A stretch of 64,000 nucleotides of DNA from Haloplanus sp. CK5-1. GTDB taxonomy: Archaea > Halobacteriota > Halobacteria > Halobacteriales > Haloferacaceae. The stretch spans positions 1,116,001 to 1,180,000 of the forward strand of contig NZ_CP147505.1 of the NCBI RefSeq assembly GCF_037201915.1, written 5' to 3'. Below, one piece after another: positions 57,554 to 64,000 of this stretch (the stretch's first letter is position 1; each line of letters begins with the position of its first letter). The position numbers and the translations under genes are program-made. Below the pieces are notes generated by a model. The model did no database searches, had not been told where the DNA came from, and saw only the letters and a program-made list of their open reading frames with translations.

Positions 57554-58423
57554 ATGCACGGCGAGGCCGCCGCACTCGGTGCGGGCACGGTCCTGAACGC
57601 CCTGGCGACGGGGGTCGGGTCGGCGTTCGCCATCGACGCGGAGACGACGGCGTCGGTCGACCTCGACGACTCCGGTACCGTCGACGGCGACGTCGACGGC
57701 GCGCCGGACGCCGACACCCGCCTGATCCGCCGGTGCGTGGAGCGGGTCGTCGAGCGGTTCGGCGACGGGCAGGGTGGATACGTCCGCACCGAGAGCGAGG
57801 TGCCGATGGCTGCGGGGTTGAAGAGTTCGAGCGCCGCCGCGAACGCGACGGTGCTCGCGACGCTCTCGGCGCTCTCGGTGCCTGTCGGCGACGACGACGA
57901 CGCGGTGGACCACGAGACGGCCTGTCGGATCGGCGTGGCGGCCGCCCGCGACGCGGGCGTCACCGTCACCGGCGCGTTCGACGACGCGAGCGCCAGCATG
58001 CTCGGCGGCGTCACCGTCACGGACAACGCCGAGGACGGGTTGTTGTCCCGCGAGGCGGTCGACTGGGACGCCCTCGTGTGGACGCCGCCGGCCCGCGCGT
58101 TCAGCGCCGACGCCGACGTGGAGCGGTGCGAACGGGTCGCGCCGATGGCACGCCTCGTCGCCGACCTCGCCCTCGACGGCCGGTACGCCGAGGCGATGAC
58201 GGTCAACGGACTGGCCTTCTCCGCAGCGCTCGGCTTCCCGACCGACCCGGCGGTCGAGGCGATGCCCCACGCCGCGGGCGTGTCGTTGTCGGGCACCGGC
58301 CCGAGCGTCGTCGCGGTCGGGGAGCGGGTGGACTTGGAGCGGGTGCGAAACAACTGGGAACGACGGGAGGGTGACACATGGATGACCACGACACGAACGG
58401 ACGGCGCACGGGTGATAGCATGA
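57554..58423 (+). CDS. aroK: Shikimate kinase, GHMP type
   Basis: A 289-residue archaeal shikimate kinase, unrelated to the bacterial P-loop enzyme. PMAAGLKSSSAAANATVLAT is the GHMP ATP-binding motif, TGAFDDASASMLGGVTVTDN the second conserved segment and SLSGTGPSVVAVG the third. The start MHGEAAALGAGTVLNALATG is typical. It phosphorylates shikimate ahead of AroA and AroC, which are encoded 25 kb away. The chorismate mutase gene overlaps by ATGA. Confidence 0.94.
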   Translation: MHGEAAALGAGTVLNALATGVGSAFAIDAETTASVDLDDSGTVDGDVDGAPDADTRLIRRCVERVVERFGDGQGGYVRTESEVPMAAGLKSSSAAANATVLATLSALSVPVGDDDDAVDHETACRIGVAAARDAGVTVTGAFDDASASMLGGVTVTDNAEDGLLSREAVDWDALVWTPPARAFSADADVERCERVAPMARLVADLALDGRYAEAMTVNGLAFSAALGFPTDPAVEAMPHAAGVSLSGTGPSVVAVGERVDLERVRNNWERREGDTWMTTTRTDGARVIA

Positions 58424-58707
58424 GCGATGCGACCGAGGAGATGTCCCTGGACGAACTCCGCGAGGAGATCGAGGAGATCGACCGCGAACTCGTCGAACTC
58501 ATCGCCCGACGGACGTACGTCGCGGGGACGGTCGCGCGCGTCAAGGAAGAGCGGGACCTCCCGACGACCGACGAGTCACAGGAGGCCCGCGTGATGGAGC
58601 GGGCGGGCGAGAACGCGGAGACCTTCGACGTCGACGCCAACCTCGTAAAGGCCATCTTCCGGTTGCTCATCGAGTTGAACAAGGTGGAGCAGCGGGAGAG
58701 CCGCTAA
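58420..58707 (+). CDS. aroQ: Chorismate mutase (AroQ class)
   Basis: A 95-residue all-helical enzyme that rearranges chorismate to prephenate. MSLDELREEIEEIDRELVEL starts helix 1, ARRTYVAGTVARVKEERDLP supplies Arg and Lys, and AIFRLLIELNKVEQRESR closes the fold. The ATG at 58420 overlaps the aroK stop; an ATG at 58378 in the same frame is less likely. The product feeds the prephenate dehydrogenase encoded further on. Confidence 0.92.
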   Translation: MSDATEEMSLDELREEIEEIDRELVELIARRTYVAGTVARVKEERDLPTTDESQEARVMERAGENAETFDVDANLVKAIFRLLIELNKVEQRESR

Positions 58708-58714
58708 CCGTCCG

Positions 58715-59398
58715 TCAGTACTCCCAGAGCCGGTCGATCCGCGCACGTATCTCCGGGTACGCCGCACGTAGCTCCGAGGCCCGCCGCTCGCCGTCGACGT
58801 TGACGACGTGGATCTCCCCCCGGTCGCCGTCGTCGTACGCGTCCTGGAAGTCGTACACGCCGCCGACGACCCGGACCTCGGCCGGCACGTCGTCGCTCCC
58901 GACGAGCGCCGCGACCTGCCGGTCGACGTTGCGCTCGACGAGTCGGTTGATCGACGCTGACCGGCCCAGATCGGCCGGGAGCGATTCGTACGCTGGATCG
59001 AGTCCCACGGCCAGCAGATCGAGACAGTGGGCCACGCCCGGCGCTGCCTCGACGCCGTCGGTCAGAGAGTCGTACGCCGCGGTCACCGCGCCACACCCGG
59101 TGTGGCCGACGACGAGGGCGACGTTCGTGTCCAGATAGGCGATCGGATAGTGGACGTCGCCGGAGACGACGTCTCCCGAGTCGGTCCGCTGGACGACGCG
59201 GTTGCCGATGTTGCTGCACGTGAAGATGCGGCCGGGTTCGTCGTTGCCCCACATCTCGTCTTGCAACACCCGCGAGTCCGAACAGGAGACGGAGACGGCG
59301 ACCGGTCGTTGGCCGCCCTGAACCCCGTCGAACCGCCCGCCGAACGCCGCCGCGTGGCCCGCGTTGCTCCGCAACAACCCGACGATCGCTGGATCCAT
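58715..59398 (-). CDS. Beta-class carbonic anhydrase
   Basis: A 227-residue zinc enzyme that hydrates carbon dioxide. The ligands are Cys39 (in VSCSDSRV, with the Asp41-Arg43 dyad), His99 and Cys102 (in VVGHTGCGAVTAAYD), and Asn/Gly in FTCSNIGNRV line the site. Length and layout are ordinary for the family. It converges with aroQ, seven bases apart, and has its own promoter upstream near 59420. Confidence 0.93.
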   Translation of the reverse strand: MDPAIVGLLRSNAGHAAAFGGRFDGVQGGQRPVAVSVSCSDSRVLQDEMWGNDEPGRIFTCSNIGNRVVQRTDSGDVVSGDVHYPIAYLDTNVALVVGHTGCGAVTAAYDSLTDGVEAAPGVAHCLDLLAVGLDPAYESLPADLGRSASINRLVERNVDRQVAALVGSDDVPAEVRVVGGVYDFQDAYDDGDRGEIHVVNVDGERRASELRAAYPEIRARIDRLWEY

Positions 59399-59470
59399 CC
59401 GGTCCCGACTACCGCTGCCTCGGGCATAGGTATTGTCGTGCCGGTCGGTCCGGCAGGGTCGTCCCCTCGC

Positions 59471-60265
59471 TCAGCCGAGGTACGTTTCCGCCAGTGCGTC
59501 CAGTGCCTCGTGGTGGCGGGTGGTGTGGGGTGCGGTGAGCGGCGAGATGCTGACGCGTCCCTCGACGACCGCTCGGCGGTCGGTGCCCTGCGGGTCGGGT
59601 AGGTCGTCGTCGCGCATCCGTGCCCAGACGTTGTCCGTGAGGCTGATCCGCTCGCCGTCACGCGCGGCGCGCATGTCGTACAGCGTCGACGGTTCGGTCA
59701 CCTCTAGGTCCGCGAGGTCGTCGCCCTCCTCGTGGATCGGCGCGTTGACGTTCAGATAGTCGGCCTGGTCGAACACGCCGGCACCGTGTGCGTGCTTCAC
59801 GAGGTAGGCCGTCGCGACCGTCGCGTTGCGGTAGTGGTGCGGGCTGTCCGCGGCGTGTTGCCACTCGCCGTCACCGCCGGGGACGTACAGCGAGGTTGCG
59901 ATGGCCGGCACGTCGAAGAAGGCGGCCTCGACGGCGGCGCTGACCGTTCCCGATCGACCGAGGACGTACGCACCGAGGTTGGCGCCGGTGTTACAGCCCG
60001 CGACCACGAGGTCCACGTCGGGACAGAGCACCTCGAGTCCGACGACGACGCAGTCGGCGGGCGTCCCGTGGATGGCGTAGCCGAGGCCGTGTTCCTCGAC
60101 GTCGACCTCGTGGGACATCGCGCGGCCGACGGCGCTCCGGTCGTCCCTCGGTGCGACGGCCGTCACCTCGGCGAACTCCGAGAGCGCGTCGTACAGCGCC
60201 CGGAAGCCGACGGCGTCGATCCCGTCGTCGTTCGTCAACAGCACGTGTGGCTCGTCCTCGTCCAT
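59471..60265 (-). CDS. surE: 5'/3'-nucleotidase SurE
   Basis: A 264-residue metal-dependent phosphatase for nucleoside monophosphates. VLLTNDDGIDAVGFRAL has the metal-binding Asp13-Asp14 pair, RDDRSAVGRAMSHEVDV the Ser, and VVAGCNTGANLGAYVLGRSG the third metal site. ADYLNVNAPIHEEGD follows the swapped C-terminal arm. It acts in nucleotide salvage or stationary-phase repair. It is single, with neighbouring genes on the same strand separated by more than 40 bases. Confidence 0.94.
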   Translation of the reverse strand: MDEDEPHVLLTNDDGIDAVGFRALYDALSEFAEVTAVAPRDDRSAVGRAMSHEVDVEEHGLGYAIHGTPADCVVVGLEVLCPDVDLVVAGCNTGANLGAYVLGRSGTVSAAVEAAFFDVPAIATSLYVPGGDGEWQHAADSPHHYRNATVATAYLVKHAHGAGVFDQADYLNVNAPIHEEGDDLADLEVTEPSTLYDMRAARDGERISLTDNVWARMRDDDLPDPQGTDRRAVVEGRVSISPLTAPHTTRHHEALDALAETYLG

Positions 60266-60311
60266 AGGTGCCGTGAGGACGCCGGCGAGAAAGGGGCACC
60301 GCTTGTGCCTT

Positions 60312-61709
60312 TCAGCCCAGCAGGTCGACGACCGCCTCGTCGTCGACGACGAGGTTGTACGCTCCCTCGTCGTCGTTCCAGAGTGCGAGCGCGTTCTCGA
60401 ACCGGAGGACGGCTCCGTAGTCGGCCGTCAGGAGGTCGCGATTCAGCCCGGACTCCCGAGTCGAGACGGCGTAACACTCCTCGCCCTCGCTCCCGTCACC
60501 GACCTTGAACAGGGGGTTACCGCCGTCCGCGAGGTTCCGGCTGAGTTTCACCGCCAACAGGTCGATCCGTTCGGTGACGTGGCGCTCCATGTCGGCCATG
60601 CGGGCGTGACGCGACGGGGTGGCCCGCACGCCGAGTCGTCGCTCGCCGTCCGTCCGCAGGTGGACGTAGGAGAACTTCACCGTCTCGTTGCGGAAGGTCC
60701 CGTCGCCCCCACCGGCCTCGTCGAGACGGCGCTGGACGGTCGGTGCCTCGACCGACGGACGCTCGTCGAACGACCAGCCCCGATCCGACGGCTCGAAGTC
60801 GGGCCACAGTCGGAGCGTCGGCGCGTAGACGGTCGCGTCGCGGCTCTCGACGACCGATCGCTCGACGTGTCTGAGCCCGGTGCTAGTTTCGAGGTCGGCG
60901 GGCGCGAGCGCCAGCAGCGTCCCGTCGTCGGCGAGGGCGTCGAGCGATCGCTCGACGGCGCTGACGGGGTCGTCGAGTTCGTTCAGGACGTTCGCACAGA
61001 GAACGAGGTCGAACGGCCCGGTGGCGTCGAGGTCGAACGTCTCGATGGGTTCGCGGTGGATCGTCGTCCGGACGTTCCGGCGGCCTCCGGAGAGGAGCGC
61101 CCCCAAGACGTCGGCGGCGGCGCTCGGCTCGACGGCGTGGTAGTCGACGACGGTGTCGTCGGGGAGGTAGTCGAGGAGACCCAGTGCCGGGCCGCCGACG
61201 CCCGCGCCGACGTCGAGAACGCGGAGGCGGCGGGGGAGCAGCGACCGTTCGACCAGGTCGTCGAGGGCGTACCCCACCGCGGCGTAGTAGTTCGGGAGGT
61301 GGTAGATCGCGTAGCCCAGCGCCACCTCGTCGTCGTACTCGACGGGGTTTTGCGCGTAGTAGTCGGCCTTCAGCCGCCGGATCGTCTCGCGGAGTCGGTC
61401 GCCGCTCTCGCCGCGGTGCCAGTTCGCGCCGTGGCGCTCGACCAGCAGATCCTCGAGCGCCTCGACGTAGCGGTCGGGGAGGCGCTCGGGACTCCACTCG
61501 GGGTCGGGGACTGGGTCGGTCGAGGCGGGGACGAAGGTCCCGTCGTCGCGTTCGAACAGCGCGAGGTCGTACGCCTCCTCCCGGAGGACGCGCCGGACGA
61601 CGGCCGGGTGGGGTCTCCCCTCGACGTAGTCGGCTATCTCGTCGGGGTCGATCGGGCGCACCTGGCGGAGGTACTTGGCGTTCGACCGGACGGCCTCGCG
61701 GTCGATCAT
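60312..61709 (-). CDS. SAM-dependent methyltransferase-like protein (Rsm22-like)
   Basis: A 465-residue protein. The central part has the class I fold, LRVLDVGAGVGGPALGLL near residue 163, VDYHAVEPSAAADVLGALL, DLVLCANVLNELDD and LLALAPADLETSTGLRHVE, as in the Rsm22 group. The cysteines that bind an iron-sulfur cluster in mitochondrial Rsm22 are absent. A C-terminal domain of about 130 residues (TVKFSYVHLRTDGERRLGVR; LLAVKLSRNLADGGNPLFKV) may be nucleic-acid binding. The start MIDREAVRSNAKYLRQ overlaps the tyrA stop (ATGA). Target unknown, perhaps rRNA. Confidence 0.8.
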   Translation of the reverse strand: MIDREAVRSNAKYLRQVRPIDPDEIADYVEGRPHPAVVRRVLREEAYDLALFERDDGTFVPASTDPVPDPEWSPERLPDRYVEALEDLLVERHGANWHRGESGDRLRETIRRLKADYYAQNPVEYDDEVALGYAIYHLPNYYAAVGYALDDLVERSLLPRRLRVLDVGAGVGGPALGLLDYLPDDTVVDYHAVEPSAAADVLGALLSGGRRNVRTTIHREPIETFDLDATGPFDLVLCANVLNELDDPVSAVERSLDALADDGTLLALAPADLETSTGLRHVERSVVESRDATVYAPTLRLWPDFEPSDRGWSFDERPSVEAPTVQRRLDEAGGGDGTFRNETVKFSYVHLRTDGERRLGVRATPSRHARMADMERHVTERIDLLAVKLSRNLADGGNPLFKVGDGSEGEECYAVSTRESGLNRDLLTADYGAVLRFENALALWNDDEGAYNLVVDDEAVVDLLG

Positions 61710-62437
61710 TCGCCGGCCTCGCGGTAGCAGTCGTCGAACGCCTCGCCCTCGGCGTCGGCGATCCGGCGAGCGGCCTCGGCGACGGCGTCGGCCCCCTCGA
61801 ACGTCTCCTGTATCTCGCGGTACACCCGCGGCGTCCCGCCCGTCACCGTCGTCACGAGGTCCTCCAGCGCGGCCGAAACGGGCGTCGCAAACTCCTCGCG
61901 GACGTTCCCGGCGGCGAGCGCGTACGCCAGGATGGCCGTGTGTGCGCCGGCTTGGACGGTCTTCATCGCCTCGTCGTGTTCCGCGGCGGTCGTCTCGAAC
62001 GTGTGGTTGCCCGCGGCCATCACGTCCATGAGGAGGGCGTCGGTCACCGGCCCCGGCGCGTCGCCGACGACGGCGACGTTGCCCGGCGCGTTCGACGCGG
62101 CGAACAGCGGGTGCATCGACACCCGTTCGCGGTCGGGGAGCGCCCCCCGCATCGCCTCCACCGGCGTGGTCATTACGCCCGTCACGTCGCACATCGCGCG
62201 CTCGGCGCGGGGGGCGTAGCGCTCGACGGCTTCGCCGACGACCGAGATGGGGACGGCCAGACAGACGGCGTCGAAGGTCTCCTCCGTGTCGGCGGGGACG
62301 GCCCGGACGCGGCCGTCGAGGCCGGCGGCCGCCCGCTCCGCCGTCGACGGATCGACGTCGGCGAGTGCGACGGGCCGGTCGACGGTCCGGGCGACCCACC
62401 GCCCCATCTCGCCCGCGCCGACCACCAGCAGATCCAT
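61706..62437 (-). CDS. tyrA: Prephenate dehydrogenase
   Basis: A 243-residue NAD-dependent enzyme of tyrosine synthesis. DLLVVGAGEMGRWVARTV is the dinucleotide fold, VCLAVPISVVGEAVERYAPR and CDVTGVMTTPVEAMRGALPD follow, and SMHPLFAASNAPGN contains the catalytic His of the prephenate site. The C-terminal helical domain ends with RIADAEGEAFDDCYREAGE. The ATG at 62437 (MDLLVVGAG) was chosen over 62464. It is coupled to the methyltransferase gene. Confidence 0.93.
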   Translation of the reverse strand: MDLLVVGAGEMGRWVARTVDRPVALADVDPSTAERAAAGLDGRVRAVPADTEETFDAVCLAVPISVVGEAVERYAPRAERAMCDVTGVMTTPVEAMRGALPDRERVSMHPLFAASNAPGNVAVVGDAPGPVTDALLMDVMAAGNHTFETTAAEHDEAMKTVQAGAHTAILAYALAAGNVREEFATPVSAALEDLVTTVTGGTPRVYREIQETFEGADAVAEAARRIADAEGEAFDDCYREAGE

Positions 62438-62494
62438 GCGCGTGGGTTCCCCCTCACCGCTCAAAAGGAGTTCGGTGCGGTGGTTCGGGGCGAC

Positions 62495-63664
62495 TCACAG
62501 GTCGAGGCCGAGCGCACGGTTGCTCACCAACAGCGTCAGTCCGACGCCCATCACGCCCACGAGGAGGCCGTAGGCGGGTCCCCAGCCGGCCACGTCCGAG
62601 ACGACGCCCACGACGACGCTCCCGGTCGCGCCGAGCACCATGTAGGCGGTGCGGACGAGGCCGAAGGCGGCCCCCCGCTCGTTCGCCTCGAACTTGTCGA
62701 AAAAGCGCGACTGGAGCGGTGCGCCCCACGTCATCGCGACGCCGACGACGACGACTGCGGGGAGGAGCGACATCCGTGGCCCCGCCACCAGAAGGCCGTA
62801 GCCGGCGACGCCGAGCGCCATCGACGCCGTCGCAGCCCCGTCGCGGCCGATCCGATCGGACACCAGTCCGATCGCGGGTTGAGCGAGGCCGTTCACCACG
62901 AAGTACGCCGAGAACAGGAGCCCGGCACTCGTCTCGGATAGCTCCCGGAAGTCCACGAGGAAGGCCGGAAGGAAGGAGGCCGTCGCCTGCCAGGTGAACG
63001 CTCCGAGGACGGCCACGGCGGTCGTGAAAGCGATCGGTGGGCGGGAGAGCACCCCGATCAGCGGTCGGATCGCCATCCGATCGCGCATCGACTCGCCGGG
63101 GCGTTCGGCCGGCGTCGGGTCGACCCGCCACGCGAACGCGACGAAGGCGGGGAGCGCGACGCCGGCACCGACGGCGATGGCTGCCCGCCAGTCGTAGCGG
63201 ACCGCCACCGCGGTGGCGACGATGGGGGCGACCAGGCCCGCGAGTGGCCCCCCCGCGACGTGGACGCCGATGGCGCGCCCGATGTCGTCGAACTCCTTCG
63301 TCAGGAGGGTCGTGGCGACGCTGTAGTGGAGGCCGGCCCCCGCCCCGAGTGCGACCGTCAGGACGGCGAAGGCGGCGAAGGTCGGGGCGAGCGACAGCGC
63401 GAGGCTGGCGACGGCCGTCACGCCCACCGCGGCGAGGATCACCCGATGCTCGCCGAAGCGGTCGCCGAGGATCCCCGAGGGGAACTGCGTCAGCGCGTAG
63501 GCGGCCCACATCCCCGAGAGCGCGAGGCCGACCGCCCCGGTCGACACGTCGAAGTGGGCGGTCACGTCCGGCACGACCGGACTGATGACCAGTCGCGCCA
63601 GCATCGTCGACGCGAACGCGAGCGTACAGAGTGTGAGGACCGTGTGCCGGTACCGCCAGTTCAC
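62495..63664 (-). CDS. MFS transporter
   Basis: A 389-residue transporter with 12 predicted helices in two halves. The loop after helix 2 reads GILGDRFGEHRVILAAVG, the GxLaDRxGrkrxl signature, and the parallel loop in the second half is IGLVSDRIGRDGAATASM. Substrate unknown; sugar, drug and nitrate exporters share this fold. It is convergent with nothing and lies 38 bases from the M24 peptidase gene on the same strand and 57 bases from tyrA. Confidence 0.9.
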   Translation of the reverse strand: MNWRYRHTVLTLCTLAFASTMLARLVISPVVPDVTAHFDVSTGAVGLALSGMWAAYALTQFPSGILGDRFGEHRVILAAVGVTAVASLALSLAPTFAAFAVLTVALGAGAGLHYSVATTLLTKEFDDIGRAIGVHVAGGPLAGLVAPIVATAVAVRYDWRAAIAVGAGVALPAFVAFAWRVDPTPAERPGESMRDRMAIRPLIGVLSRPPIAFTTAVAVLGAFTWQATASFLPAFLVDFRELSETSAGLLFSAYFVVNGLAQPAIGLVSDRIGRDGAATASMALGVAGYGLLVAGPRMSLLPAVVVVGVAMTWGAPLQSRFFDKFEANERGAAFGLVRTAYMVLGATGSVVVGVVSDVAGWGPAYGLLVGVMGVGLTLLVSNRALGLDL

Positions 63665-63703
63665 ACCGACAGTCGGTCGACTTCGAGCAAGTGCCTTGCG
63701 ATC

Positions 63704-64000
63704 CTATACGGTCAGTTCGACCGGGTACTCCGTCAGGTTCTCCGCCCCGTCCTCGGTGACGAGGACGAGGTCCTCGATGCGAATCCCGCCCACCTCGGGG
63801 TCGTACAGCCCCGGTTCGATCGTGATCACGTTGCCCGGTCGAAGTTCCTCGCCGTCGGGGGCGATGCGGGGCAACTCGTGGACGTCGAGGCCGACGCCGT
63901 GGCCCGTACTGTGGATGAACCCCGTTGCAGTCTCCGGATCGCTCCGGAGGGTCGGCAGGCCGGCGTCCTCGTAGACGTCGCAGGCGGCGTCGTGGACGGC
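63704..64000 (-). CDS. M24 family peptidase (Xaa-Pro type), C-terminal part
   Basis: Ninety-eight codons of the 3' end of a gene that continues beyond the window. TGFIHSTGHGVGLDVHELPR contains a metal-ligand His and the substrate His, VITIEPGLYDPEVGGIRIED contains the two metal-ligand Glu residues, and the protein ends GAENLTEYPVELTV. This is the pita-bread fold of Xaa-Pro dipeptidase/aminopeptidase P, dependent on manganese or cobalt. The N-terminal domain and the first ligands (two Asp) are outside the window. Confidence 0.9.
   Translation of the reverse strand, partial: AVHDAACDVYEDAGLPTLRSDPETATGFIHSTGHGVGLDVHELPRIAPDGEELRPGNVITIEPGLYDPEVGGIRIEDLVLVTEDGAENLTEYPVELTV

Noticed and set aside
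60312-62399. 695-codon minus-strand frame as one large protein
   Set aside because: The first 230 codons are Arg/Gly-rich shadow of tyrA in another frame. The methyltransferase starts at 61709, overlapping the tyrA stop.
1-64000. CRISPR arrays, rRNA genes, integrases and full insertion sequences
   Set aside because: No regularly spaced repeats, no rRNA-like sequence and no transposase or integrase frame were seen anywhere in the window.

Overview
The window is a stretch of a haloarchaeal (class Halobacteria) chromosome. The evidence is a very high G+C content, strongly acidic proteins with many Asp and Glu, TATA-like boxes 25-30 bases upstream of start codons with little or no leader, Tat (twin-Arg) signal peptides including Tat lipoproteins, a tRNA-Trp gene with a long box C/D-bearing intron, glycerol-1-phosphate dehydrogenase (archaeal lipid headgroup chemistry), GTP cyclohydrolase III, a GHMP-type shikimate kinase, a HalX response regulator, a HalOD1 protein, a bacterio-opsin-activator type HTH protein and halocyanin. 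Genus cannot be fixed from the sequence alone.

Layout. 0-3.3 kb: FAD-linked glycolate/lactate-type dehydrogenase, membrane protein, HalX response regulator and small zinc proteins. 3.3-5.6 kb: intron-containing tRNA-Trp followed by a decayed accessory strip (orphan DUF433 antitoxin-like gene, zinc ribbon, beta-propeller remnant, an 84-bp palindromic MITE-like element). 5.6-15.4 kb: HTH_10 regulator, class V aminotransferase, GTP cyclohydrolase III, HAD phosphatase, an amino-acid permease whose stop codon alone separates it from a TrkA-type regulatory protein, OsmC, a metal-dependent hydrolase, an alpha/beta hydrolase and a fumarylacetoacetate-hydrolase family enzyme. 15.4-23.3 kb: a Tat-exported GMC dehydrogenase pair under a DtxR-like box, two tandem phage-tail-tube-like proteins, then hisC, an adenylate-kinase family gene, a CDP-alcohol transferase, aMBF1, nitrilase and tpiA. 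23.3-27.5 kb: HerA-like ATPase, DNA polymerase IV, a 48-residue eight-cysteine protein, an Lrp regulator. 27.5-35 kb: ferredoxin-dependent 2-oxoacid oxidoreductase genes, a frameshifted truncated globin, aroC-aroA, a lipoprotein stub and a frameshifted BASS-type transporter. 35-49.7 kb: glycerol-1-phosphate dehydrogenase, DUF420, Usp, glycosyltransferase, HEAT-repeat protein, S9 peptidase, methylmalonyl-CoA mutase small subunit with MeaB, thiolase with its DUF35 partner, M28 peptidase, divergent NAD-kinase-like protein. 49.7-55 kb: a cytochrome bc complex cluster with a membrane-anchored halocyanin. 55-64 kb: endonuclease III, Tat lipoprotein, shikimate kinase-chorismate mutase, carbonic anhydrase, SurE, methyltransferase, prephenate dehydrogenase, MFS transporter and the end of an M24 peptidase.

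How the genes work together: five aromatic amino-acid pathway genes (aroC, aroA, aroK, aroQ, tyrA) lie in three separate loci. The 2-oxoacid:ferredoxin oxidoreductase, bc complex, halocyanin, GMC dehydrogenase and FAD-linked dehydrogenase form an electron-transfer theme. Most neighbouring genes overlap by ATGA or GTGA, showing tight translational coupling. The parts most worth a second look are the orphan tail-tube pair, the permease-TGA-TrkA junction, the DtxR-like box over the GMC operon promoter, the decayed genes around the aro operon and the strip next to tRNA-Trp.
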